Source: Hydrogenovibrio halophilus DSM 15072 (lineage in GTDB: Bacteria > Pseudomonadota > Gammaproteobacteria > Thiomicrospirales > Thiomicrospiraceae). From it: a stretch of 64,000 nucleotides of DNA. A program made the position numbers and the translations under genes. The notes below the pieces were generated by a model. It did not search any database. It saw only the letters and a list, made by a program, of their open reading frames with translations, and was not told the origin of the DNA. Location of the stretch: assembly GCF_000384235.1 (NCBI RefSeq), contig NZ_KB913033.1, positions 62,001 to 126,000 of the forward strand. The letters are read 5' to 3'. This document shows, one piece after another, positions 8,902-16,319 of this stretch; the stretch's first letter is position 1; each line of letters begins with the position of its first letter.

Positions 8902-10179
8902 ATGACTGATATGCCGCGTAATGTGATTTATGCCCAAGCTGGCGGAGTCTCCGCTGTGATCAACGCCAGTGCCGCGGGCGTGATTGAAATGGCCCGCCGC
9001 CACCCGGAAAAATTCGGCACCATCTATGCGGCCGTCAATGGGGTGGTCGGGGTGCTCGAAGAGTCTCTGATCAACGTTTCGGCCCTTTCCGAAGACGTGC
9101 TGGACCGCCTCAAAACCCAACCCGGTGCCGCGTTTCAGGCCTGCCGCTTTGATCTGGACGGGCTGGAGGAAAATCCGGCGCAATACGAGCGGGTGCTGGC
9201 CGTCTTCAAACATTACGACATTGGTTATTTCTTTTACAACGGGGGCAACGGTTCCATGGTCACCGCGCAGAAAGTGGCCGACTACTGCTCATCCAAAGGA
9301 CATCCGGTGACCTGCATCGGCGTGGCCAAAACCATTGACAACGATCTGGCTCTGTCTCATTGCAGTCCGGGGTTTGGCAGCGCGGCCAAGTATCTGGCCA
9401 CCAGTCTGCTCGAAGCCACGCTGGACCTGTATTCCATGCACAACACCTCCACCCGGTTTTTCTGCCTGGAAGCCATGGGGCGCAATGTTGGCTGGCTGGC
9501 GCTGTCCGGTGGGCTGATCAAAACCATCATGCCGGACGTTCCCCTGATGATTCTGCCCGCAGAGCGCGCCCTTGACCGCCAGCGCTTTCTGGACCGGGTG
9601 GAAAGCCTGATTGAGGAAAAAGGCTATTGCGTGTGCGTGGTCTCCGAGGGGTTGAGAGATGAACAAGGCCAGTACGTTTCCATTGAAAACGTCGAACACA
9701 CCCACAATCACGATTACACTCAGCTCGGCGGCGTCGCTAATACGCTGGCCCATCTGGTGGCCGATACCCTGGGTTACAAAACCCATTTTGCGGTCCCGGA
9801 CTATCTGCAGCGTTCGGCCAGCCACATGGTGTCACAAACCGACTGGGAAATGGCGTACCGTGCCGGAAAAGCCTCGGTTCAAGCGGCACTGGACGGCCGT
9901 CACGGGGTCTTGCCGGTGATCGAAGTCATCGGTCACAACCCGCTGGTCTGGCGCTATCGCAATGTGGACCTGCTGGAAGTCGGCGATCTGGAAAAATGCG
10001 TTCCCGATGAATTCCTGACCGACGACGGCATGGACATCACTCAGGCGGCCATGGATTATCTGCAGCCCCTGATCAAGGGCGAAAGACCCATCCCTTACGA
10101 TCAGGGATTGCCTGCGATACGGCCCTTGGAATTTAGCACAGAGCCCAAAGCGCTGACGCCCTACAAAGTGGTGAAATAA
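8902..10179 (+). CDS. pfp: 6-phosphofructokinase, pyrophosphate-dependent type
   Basis: Phosphorylates fructose 6-phosphate, or the reverse reaction, in glycolysis/gluconeogenesis. The 425-residue protein belongs to the long PFK clade typical of methylotrophs and chemoautotrophs: IYAQAGGVSAVINASAAGVIE at the N-terminus, FFYNGGNGS, AKTIDNDLALSHCSPGFGSA and EAMGRNVGWLALSGG. Lys in AKTIDND is the pyrophosphate-type residue, while the Gly after the first Asn in GGNGS resembles ATP-type enzymes, so the phosphoryl donor is not fully settled. The start is the ATG behind AAAAGG; an ATG seven codons upstream and one three codons downstream are alternatives. Confidence 0.9.
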   Translation: MTDMPRNVIYAQAGGVSAVINASAAGVIEMARRHPEKFGTIYAAVNGVVGVLEESLINVSALSEDVLDRLKTQPGAAFQACRFDLDGLEENPAQYERVLAVFKHYDIGYFFYNGGNGSMVTAQKVADYCSSKGHPVTCIGVAKTIDNDLALSHCSPGFGSAAKYLATSLLEATLDLYSMHNTSTRFFCLEAMGRNVGWLALSGGLIKTIMPDVPLMILPAERALDRQRFLDRVESLIEEKGYCVCVVSEGLRDEQGQYVSIENVEHTHNHDYTQLGGVANTLAHLVADTLGYKTHFAVPDYLQRSASHMVSQTDWEMAYRAGKASVQAALDGRHGVLPVIEVIGHNPLVWRYRNVDLLEVGDLEKCVPDEFLTDDGMDITQAAMDYLQPLIKGERPIPYDQGLPAIRPLEFSTEPKALTPYKVVK

Positions 10180-10185
10180 ACCACA

Positions 10186-10212
10186 GTGCCGCCATGGATT
10201 CAATGGCGGCAC
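10186..10212 (+). terminator. Hairpin after pfp
   Basis: A 10-bp stem (GTGCCGCCAT / ATGGCGGCAC) with a 7-base loop, 6 bp after the pfp stop. No U-tract follows, so termination may be rho-assisted. Confidence 0.5.
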
Positions 10213-10256
10213 AATGTGAAACAACCTGTCAAACCCTTACTTTGATTCGAAAATAT

Positions 10257-10286
10257 TTGCCTCGTTTTTGCCATTTCTGCTATTCT
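10257..10286 (+). promoter_or_regulatory. Candidate sigma70 promoter for mscS
   Basis: TTGCCT and TATTCT separated by 18 bases, ending 57 bp before the mscS ATG in an AT-rich stretch. Judged by eye only. Confidence 0.35.
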
Positions 10287-10342
10287 TTTGGACCGCTTTT
10301 AATTACGCTCAGCAATCTTTTTTTATCAAACAAGGACGTTTC

Positions 10343-11182
10343 ATGAACTGGAGCACCGACCAACTTGACGCACAAACCCTCTGGGAAACCATGATTCTGC
10401 CCTGGGGCACCAACATTCTGTTTGCCATTGGCATCTTTGTGATCGGTCGCTGGGTGGTCAAAGGTTTGAGCGGGCTGCTCACCCGTGCGCTTGACCGAAG
10501 CAAACTCGACCAGATGCTGACCCGGTTTGTGGTCACCATTGCCCGCACGGTGATGACCCTGTTTGTGATCATCGCAGCGCTGTCCCAGCTGGGCATCAAC
10601 ACCACGTCGCTGGTGGCACTGGTCGGTGCCGCCGGGCTGGCCGTCGGGCTGGCGTTAAAAGACTCGCTACAGAACTTTGCCGCCGGGGTGATGCTGCTGA
10701 TCAACAAGCCTTTCAAGGTCGGGGACTATGTCGAAGCCGCAGGCACAGCGGGCATTGTCGAACACATAAGCATTTTCAACACGGTGTTTCGCGCCACCGA
10801 CAACAAGGAAATCCTGATCCCCAACGGCAACATCTATCAGGACAACATCGTCAACCACTCCACGCGTCCGACCCGTCGGGCCGACATGGTGTTTGGCATC
10901 GCCTATGGCGACGACATCCGTGTGGCCAAACAGGTACTGGAAAAACTGGTGGCCGAAGACGAGCGCATTCACAAAGACCCGGCCCCCACCGTCTTTATCA
11001 GCGAACTGGGTGACTCCAGTGTCAATTTTGCGGTGCGCCCCTGGGTGGACACCGACGATCTGTGGCCAGTCAAATGGGACATGAACGAGAAGGTCAAACT
11101 GGCCTTTGATGAAGCCGGGTTGTCGATCCCTTTTCCACAAATGGACTTGCATCTGCACCAGCCTGTGCCGTCCAACGACTGA
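10343..11182 (+). CDS. mscS: Small-conductance mechanosensitive channel, MscS family
   Basis: The 279-residue protein has three N-terminal membrane spans. The pore-lining TM3 carries the Gly/Ala pattern TTSLVALVGAAGLAVGLALKDSL, followed by the cytoplasmic beta domain (FKVGDYVEAAGTAGIVE, NTVFRATDNKEILIPNGNIY) and the C-terminal cage. Length is close to E. coli MscS (286). It acts as a tension valve in the inner membrane during hypo-osmotic shock. The start is the ATG behind AAGGACG; the frame is open upstream but lacks a ribosome site. It appears to be a single-gene unit. Confidence 0.95.
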   Translation: MNWSTDQLDAQTLWETMILPWGTNILFAIGIFVIGRWVVKGLSGLLTRALDRSKLDQMLTRFVVTIARTVMTLFVIIAALSQLGINTTSLVALVGAAGLAVGLALKDSLQNFAAGVMLLINKPFKVGDYVEAAGTAGIVEHISIFNTVFRATDNKEILIPNGNIYQDNIVNHSTRPTRRADMVFGIAYGDDIRVAKQVLEKLVAEDERIHKDPAPTVFISELGDSSVNFAVRPWVDTDDLWPVKWDMNEKVKLAFDEAGLSIPFPQMDLHLHQPVPSND

Positions 11183-11287
11183 TCTCACCCCTTTTTAAAC
11201 GCCGTTGACCGACATGCCATGGCATCCGGCTCACACGGCTTTTTGTCGCTTTTTTACACTTTCCATCGATTCAACATGAGGTATTTC

Positions 11288-12016
11288 ATGAAAAAAACAC
11301 TGCTTTTTTCCAGCCTGTTTGTGGCCACCGGTCTTTCTCCCGTATTGGCCGAAGACGTTGACACTGGCCTGAGCGGGTCGGGCGAAGCCGGTTATTCACA
11401 AACCACCGGCAACACCGAAACCGAATCCATTTATGGCGCCCTGAAGTTGAACTATCTGCAAAAAGCCTATGAGCTCAAAGGCCTGGTGGAAGGGTCCAAC
11501 AAGTCCGAAGACGGTGATACCACCCAAGAGCGCTACCTAGGCGACCTCCAGGCCAACCTGTTTTTCAACAGCCACCCCAAAGCCTATGGCTTCGGTCAGG
11601 TGCGTGCCGAGCAGGACCGCTTTGCGGCGATTGATCTGTCCACCTACTATTTGGCAGGTCTGGGTTACAACTTCTACAAACAGAAACATCTGATTCTGCA
11701 AGCGGAAGTGGGTGCCGGTTACCAAAGTATTGACTACACCTCAGATTCGGGAGAAGAAGACGCCGATCAGACCATCGGCAAATTTTATGGCAACTTTGAA
11801 TACGCCCTCAATGACCGGGTAAGATTTCTGCAGGACCTGTCCATTTTCTCCGGTGGCGAACAGACACTGTATGAAACCCATACCGGGCTCAAGGTGAATC
11901 TGAATGGCAGTCTGAACCTGCGTCTGGCCTACAAATACCGCTACAACGACAGTCCGGCCGGAGATAAGGAAAACGAAGACACGGAAACCGTCATCACCCT
12001 GCTTTATGACTTTTAA
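11288..12016 (+). CDS. DUF481 family outer-membrane beta-barrel protein
   Basis: The 242-residue protein has a signal peptide (MKKTLLFSSLFVATGLSPVLA) and a mature part of alternating beta strands (GSGEAGYSQTTGNTETES, LAGLGYNFYKQKHLILQAEVGAGYQ). It ends in a C-terminal aromatic residue (LLYDF), as outer-membrane barrels do. It resembles the DUF481/YdiY group, whose function is unknown. The ATG follows GAGG at a suitable distance. The gene stands alone and is closed by the palindrome-based terminator. Confidence 0.85.
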   Translation: MKKTLLFSSLFVATGLSPVLAEDVDTGLSGSGEAGYSQTTGNTETESIYGALKLNYLQKAYELKGLVEGSNKSEDGDTTQERYLGDLQANLFFNSHPKAYGFGQVRAEQDRFAAIDLSTYYLAGLGYNFYKQKHLILQAEVGAGYQSIDYTSDSGEEDADQTIGKFYGNFEYALNDRVRFLQDLSIFSGGEQTLYETHTGLKVNLNGSLNLRLAYKYRYNDSPAGDKENEDTETVITLLYDF

Positions 12017-12057
12017 CGGCTAAAGCGGCCTTTCAGCTCAACCATCGCAACGCCCGA

Positions 12058-12096
12058 CCCGATTTTGACCAGGCCTGGTCAAAATCGGGTTTTTTT
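12058..12096. terminator. Perfect 32-bp palindromic terminator built on ACCAGGCCTGGT
   Basis: The 12-mer ACCAGGCCTGGT (12068-12079) is the centre of a perfect palindrome. Each 16-base arm reads CCCGATTTTGACCAGG outward to centre. The palindrome is followed by a run of seven T residues, so it is a good intrinsic terminator for the DUF481 gene. Here the repeat forms the hairpin tip. Confidence 0.85.
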
Positions 12097-12198
12097 ATGG
12101 CCTGAGCCAACTCATCACTTTTATTTATTAGCCAATAAACAGATTTGAGCCATGCCGCAAAACCTGCATAATGGTAGGAACGAAAAAAGGAGTGACCC

Positions 12199-12891
12199 AT
12201 GCAAATTCGACAACTGTTTGACGCCGACACTTGGACTTTCACCTATTTGCTTTGGGACGAACAGAGCAAAGAAGCCGCCGTGATCGATTCGGTATTGGAA
12301 CAGGTAGATCGGGACGAAACCCACATTCGGGAACTGGGGTTAAAGGTAAAATATCTGCTGGAAACCCACATTCACGCCGACCACATTACCGGCGCTGGGC
12401 CATTGCGCAAACGCATTGGCGGTGAACTGGTGGTACACAAAAACTCCGGATCGGAATGCGCCGACATTCTCGCTGTGGACGGCGACGTGTTTTCTCTGGG
12501 CGAACAGAAAATCGAAGTGGTCCACACCCCCGGACACACCGACAACGACATCACCTACAAAATTGATGGGGCCGTCTTTACCGGCGACACGCTGATGGTC
12601 AGGGATTGCGGGCGCACAGACTTTCAACTGGGGTCCAACGAAGCCATGTACCATTCCCTCACCGAAATCCTGTTCAAACTGCCCGAAGACACCATGGTGT
12701 TTCCGGCCCATGACTACAAAGGCTTTACCCAGTCCACCATCGGCGAAGAAAAGTACTTCAATCGACGGGCGGGCGATCGAAAATCCTATCAGGACTTTTC
12801 AACCATCATGGACAGCATGAACCTGCCCAACCCAAAACGGATTGACATTGCCGTGCCCGGCAACCTGAAATGCGGCGATCTGGACGACTGA
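12199..12891 (+). CDS. ETHE1-like persulfide dioxygenase (metallo-beta-lactamase fold)
   Basis: Oxidises glutathione persulfide to sulfite using one Fe(II). The 230-residue MBL-fold protein has THIHADH (metal-binding HxHxDH), HTPGHTDND, GDTLMVRDCGRTDFQLGS and FPAHDYKGF. The GRTDFQ segment and the short C-terminus are features of the ETHE1/SdoA group rather than glyoxalase II. The ATG follows AAAAGGAGTGA, a strong ribosome site. The neighbours are unrelated; a rhodanese elsewhere in the window would fit a sulfide-oxidation context. Confidence 0.88.
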   Translation: MQIRQLFDADTWTFTYLLWDEQSKEAAVIDSVLEQVDRDETHIRELGLKVKYLLETHIHADHITGAGPLRKRIGGELVVHKNSGSECADILAVDGDVFSLGEQKIEVVHTPGHTDNDITYKIDGAVFTGDTLMVRDCGRTDFQLGSNEAMYHSLTEILFKLPEDTMVFPAHDYKGFTQSTIGEEKYFNRRAGDRKSYQDFSTIMDSMNLPNPKRIDIAVPGNLKCGDLDD

Positions 12892-12933
12892 GACCAGTCG
12901 TTTTCAGGGAATAAACCCGCCGCCAGCAGAACA

Positions 12934-12954
12934 CTGACCGGTCCTTCCGGTCAG
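12934..12954. terminator. Hairpin between convergent genes
   Basis: An 8-bp stem CTGACCGG / CCGGTCAG with a TCCTT loop sits between the ends of the convergent persulfide dioxygenase and FKBP genes. It probably serves both directions, although neither side has a long U-tract. Confidence 0.55.
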
Positions 12955-12971
12955 CTTCACACTGTGCACTG

Positions 12972-13397
12972 TCAGGCCACTTCCATGATTTCCACTTTGT
13001 ACTGCAACGACTGATCGGCCAGGGGATGATTGCCATCCAGATAGACCTTATCTTCGTCGATTTCAATGATTCTGAACTGAACCAACTGCCCCTCCGGGTC
13101 TTCGGTTTCCACCACTTCGCCAATTTCCAGGGTCACATTGTCATCAAAATTTTCCGGCGACGCATAGACTACCAGTTCTTCCTGACGCACACCGTAGGCC
13201 TCTTCGGGTGACAGCGTAACCTTGGCTTCGAACCCGGGCTCTTCCCCCTCAAACAAGTTTTCAAGACCGCTGACAATCTCGCCTTCGCCATGCACATAAT
13301 GGACCGGGTCGCCACCGAACGTGGTGTCAACCAGCTCACCCTTGTTGTCTCTGAGTTCGTAATGAAACGTCACCTGACTGCCATTTTTGATTCGCAT
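12972..13397 (-). CDS. FKBP-type peptidyl-prolyl isomerase, SlyD/SlpA-like
   Basis: A 141-residue cytoplasmic prolyl isomerase/chaperone. It begins VTFHYELRDNKGELVDTTFGGDPVHYVHGEGEIVSGLENLFEG (given here in two parts: the FKBP strand-loop region, then the GEGEIVSGLE block). This is followed by the insert-in-flap region (EAYGVRQEEL) and the final FKBP strand. Unlike E. coli SlyD it lacks the His/Cys-rich metal-binding tail, so it is not expected to act in nickel delivery by that route. It is divergent from dnaQ. Confidence 0.85.
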   Translation of the reverse strand: MRIKNGSQVTFHYELRDNKGELVDTTFGGDPVHYVHGEGEIVSGLENLFEGEEPGFEAKVTLSPEEAYGVRQEELVVYASPENFDDNVTLEIGEVVETEDPEGQLVQFRIIEIDEDKVYLDGNHPLADQSLQYKVEIMEVA

Positions 13398-13467
13398 GCG
13401 TTTTCCTTCGTGATTGGTTTAAAATGGTCACAATATTTTACGCGCACGCGACAGGAAAGGACAGCCC

Positions 13468-14163
13468 ATGCGACAGATTATGCTCGACACCGAAACCACC
13501 GGTTTCAACCCGGAAACCGGCGACAAAATCATTGAAATCGGCGCGGTGGAACTGGTCAAACGCAAATTGACCCACAACAACTATCACCAGTATGTTCACC
13601 CGGAAAGGAGCGTGCCGGCCGATGCGATTGCGATCCATGGTATCACCGACGAATTTCTGCAGGACAAACCGGTTTTCGCCGAGATCGCAGACGATTTTAT
13701 GAACTTTGTTCAGGGCGCCGAACTGATCATTCACAATGCCCCGTTTGATCTGGGCTTCATCAATCACGAGCTGTCACAACTGCCCGACAACCGTTGGGGC
13801 AAAATCGAAGACCATTGCCAGATCACAGACACTCTAAGACTCGCCAAAAAACATTACCCCGGCCAACGGGCCTCACTGGACGCCCTGTGCAAGCGACTGG
13901 AAATCGACAATTCCAACCGAACCCTGCACGGCGCCCTGCTCGATTCGGAAATTCTGGCGGATGTGTATTTGAGAATGACCGGTGGGCAGACGGATCTGGG
14001 GTTGAATCAGGACGATGCCAGCGCCAACGCCCGCTCGGAAGAGGTTCGCATCCAGCGTCAGCAACCGCTCAGAGTTGTGCGCGCCAGTGAAGACGAGATG
14101 GCCGCCCACAACAGCAAGCTGGCCGAAATCAGGGAAGCCAGCGGCAAGGATCTGGCGTTTTAA
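13468..14163 (+). CDS. dnaQ: DNA polymerase III epsilon subunit
   Basis: Proofreading 3'-5' exonuclease of the replicative polymerase. The 231-residue protein has DEDDh motifs: MLDTETTGF (Exo I), IHNAPFDLGFIN (Exo II) and the HGALLDSEILADVY segment with the His and last Asp (Exo III). Its C-terminal tail contacts the alpha subunit. It starts at ATG after AGGAAAGGACAGCCC. It converges with rnhA, as in many gammaproteobacteria where the two genes are neighbours. Confidence 0.96.
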   Translation: MRQIMLDTETTGFNPETGDKIIEIGAVELVKRKLTHNNYHQYVHPERSVPADAIAIHGITDEFLQDKPVFAEIADDFMNFVQGAELIIHNAPFDLGFINHELSQLPDNRWGKIEDHCQITDTLRLAKKHYPGQRASLDALCKRLEIDNSNRTLHGALLDSEILADVYLRMTGGQTDLGLNQDDASANARSEEVRIQRQQPLRVVRASEDEMAAHNSKLAEIREASGKDLAF

Positions 14164-14176
14164 CCAAGCTGTTATT

Positions 14177-14629
14177 TTAACCAGGCCTGGTGTGATCGTT
14201 CAACGCGTCCATGGCTTCGTTGGCCAGATCGTCTGCCAGCTCGTTTTGCGGGTGTCCGGCATGGCCTTTGACCCACTCCCAGGTCACCTGATGACGCCCA
14301 ACGGCTTGATCCAGCGCCTGCCAGAGTGACCGATTCTTGACCGGTTTTTTCGCCGCCGTACGCCACTGATTACGCTTCCAGTTGGCCAGCCACTGAGTGA
14401 TGCCGTTTTTGACGTATTGTGAATCGGTGGTCAGCACCACCTCGCAGGGTCGTTTCAGCGCTTCCAGCGCTTCAATCGCTGCGGTCAATTCCATCTGATT
14501 GTTGGTGGTTTCGGGGGCACTGCCTTTGAGGCATTTCCGGTGGCCGTCATACTCCAGCACCGCACCCCAGCCACCCGGCCCGGGATTGCCCCGACAGCCG
14601 CCATCGGTATAAATAAACACTTTTTTCAT
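14177..14629 (-). CDS. rnhA: Ribonuclease HI
   Basis: Degrades the RNA strand of RNA-DNA hybrids. The 150-residue protein has the catalytic carboxylates in [41 protein letters not shown] and, near the end, [11 protein letters not shown]. The handle region [22 protein letters not shown] is present. The gene ends inside a palindrome copy that encodes TRPG just before the stop. It overlaps the upstream methyltransferase by four bases (ATGA), indicating a two-gene operon. Confidence 0.97.
   Translation of the reverse strand: MKKVFIYTDGGCRGNPGPGGWGAVLEYDGHRKCLKGSAPETTNNQMELTAAIEALEALKRPCEVVLTTDSQYVKNGITQWLANWKRNQWRTAAKKPVKNRSLWQALDQAVGRHQVTWEWVKGHAGHPQNELADDLANEAMDALNDHTRPG
14180..14191. repeat. 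12-bp palindrome ACCAGGCCTGGT, copy 5
   Basis: Exact copy forming the last four sense codons of rnhA (TRPG) directly before its TAA stop, and 17 bp after the convergent dnaQ stop. A TTTTAA stretch flanks it on the dnaQ side. Confidence 0.9.
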
Positions 14630-15429
14630 TCAAACAGCTTCTTTTTTTGTTCGCATCGGGCACCATCGTAACCTTCCCGACTGGGGTTGGCCGCCACAGG
14701 CCCCGGTCGTTTCAGCCCCAGCCAATCCGTCAATCGCCAGTTCAGCCCCACTGGTGTGGGCGCCGACACGCGCTTTTTGGCGTGCAGACAATACAGATTG
14801 CCCAGACTCTGCCCCGGTTTGCGCTGGCCTTGATCGAGACCTTGCTGCCACGCGGTCACCCGTTTGTCGGACGGCTTGCCGAAACAGGTGACAGGCGTGT
14901 AATTGATCCACTCGATGTCGTAGCCCAGCAAACTCAGCCAATCCACCAATCGATGTGCCCGAATCAGGTTGGCCCGGCCAAACGCCTGACGATGTTCGCC
15001 CAACCGGTGGCGCAGGGTCAGACAGCCCCAGGGGTTGAAACCGGTCACAATCAAGTGCCCTTCCGGAATCAACACCTGATCAATCTGACGCAACAGATGA
15101 TAAGGGTCCAGCACCGATTCCAACGTATGCGGCAGCACCACCGCATCCACACTGTCCGGTTTCAACGGCAGGTAATCGATGTCGGCCTCAATCCCCATCA
15201 GTTTCTGACCGGCATTCCGTGTCAGGGACTGGTCCATCAGAATGTGATGACGCGCCCGATTGCCTTCCAGCATCGAATGCGGGCAAATGCGCCCCAATTG
15301 CACCAGATAAAGGCCGAACACATGCGACAGTGCCTGCGAAAGCAGAATCTGCTCTTGACGCAAAAGCGACCGGTTGTTTTTAAGCTGAAACCAGCGCAGC
15401 AAAAAGCTCTGAAAGGCCGTATTCGTCAT
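14626..15429 (-). CDS. SAM-dependent methyltransferase, class I
   Basis: A 267-residue cytoplasmic protein of the methyltransferase group that usually sits between gloB and rnhA. The core has [39 protein letters not shown] (acidic binding strand and post-motif region, typical of Methyltransf_11), then [16 protein letters not shown]. The N-terminal glycine-rich SAM loop is weak. The substrate is unknown. The start is ATG two codons inside the longest frame, which begins at TTG. It is divergent from gloB across a short promoter region and overlaps rnhA by ATGA. Confidence 0.82.
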   Translation of the reverse strand: MTNTAFQSFLLRWFQLKNNRSLLRQEQILLSQALSHVFGLYLVQLGRICPHSMLEGNRARHHILMDQSLTRNAGQKLMGIEADIDYLPLKPDSVDAVVLPHTLESVLDPYHLLRQIDQVLIPEGHLIVTGFNPWGCLTLRHRLGEHRQAFGRANLIRAHRLVDWLSLLGYDIEWINYTPVTCFGKPSDKRVTAWQQGLDQGQRKPGQSLGNLYCLHAKKRVSAPTPVGLNWRLTDWLGLKRPGPVAANPSREGYDGARCEQKKKLFE

Positions 15430-15441
15430 ACCCAATCGCGA

Positions 15442-15470
15442 TTGTTTTGTTAGAATACAGCCATTATAAC
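15442..15470 (+). promoter_or_regulatory. Candidate sigma70 promoter for gloB
   Basis: TTGTTT and TATAAC with a 17-base spacer in the 59-bp divergent gap. Transcription would start about a dozen bases before the gloB ATG, leaving a very short leader, which agrees with the lack of a clear ribosome site. Confidence 0.6.
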
Positions 15471-15488
15471 AACATCACTTCATCGCGT

Positions 15489-16319
15489 ATGCACATCCAT
15501 CGACTGCCGACACGCTCCGACAATTACACTTGGGTCATCACTCAAGCCGATCCGGCCCGAACGCCACAGACGCACTGTTACGTCGTGGATCCGGGCGAAG
15601 CGGCTCCCGTGCTGGATCATTGCCGCGAACACGGTCTGTCGGTGACCGGCATTCTGATCACCCACCACCATTATGATCACGTCGATGGGGTTGCCGGTTT
15701 GCAACAGGCTTTTGCCAATGCCGCCGTGATCGGCTTCGGCCAGGGACCGTTCGGCGACCGAATTACCCAGCCAGTCAAGGACGGCGAGACCCTTTCCGTT
15801 CTGGGTGAGTCCTTCAAGGTGATCGAAACCCCCGGTCACAGCGATGACCATGTCTGTTTTTACCATCCTCAGGCGCTGTTCAGCGGCGATGTGCTGTTTG
15901 CCGGAGGCTGCGGCAAGATTTGGGATTTTCCGCCGGAAAAAATGCACCGCTCGCTGATGGCACTCAACGCCTTACCGGGGGACTGTCTGGTGTATTGCGG
16001 CCACGAATACACCTACGCCAACCTGATGTTTGCGCACATTGCCGAGCCCGACAACCAGGCCATCAGCGAGCGGCTGGAGCGGGTGCGTACTCTGCGCCAG
16101 AACGACCGATGCACCGTGCCCTCCCTGTTGTGCGAAGAAAAAGCAACCAACCCCTTTCTGCGCTATCTGAACACGCCTCTGGAACGCATTCTGATCGAAC
16201 GATTCCCGGCATTGGCCCACCTGTCCCAGGACGAACCCGAAGCGTTTTTCGCTCAACTGCGCGCCTGGAAGGACCAACTTGATGCCACCGACGAACTGGA
16301 AAAAGGACTGACCCTCTAA
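15489..16319 (+). CDS. gloB: Hydroxyacylglutathione hydrolase (glyoxalase II)
   Basis: Hydrolyses S-D-lactoylglutathione in methylglyoxal detoxification. The 276-residue MBL-fold protein binds two metals through THHHYDHVDGV, ETPGHSDDHVCFY, SGDVLFAGGCGKIWDF and CGHEYT. The C-terminal glutathione-binding domain is present (EKATNPFLRYL). The ATG matches the family start MHIHRLP; the longer open frame begins at a TTG. Its stop abuts the mltD start (TAAATG), so the two are probably co-transcribed. Confidence 0.96.
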   Translation: MHIHRLPTRSDNYTWVITQADPARTPQTHCYVVDPGEAAPVLDHCREHGLSVTGILITHHHYDHVDGVAGLQQAFANAAVIGFGQGPFGDRITQPVKDGETLSVLGESFKVIETPGHSDDHVCFYHPQALFSGDVLFAGGCGKIWDFPPEKMHRSLMALNALPGDCLVYCGHEYTYANLMFAHIAEPDNQAISERLERVRTLRQNDRCTVPSLLCEEKATNPFLRYLNTPLERILIERFPALAHLSQDEPEAFFAQLRAWKDQLDATDELEKGLTL

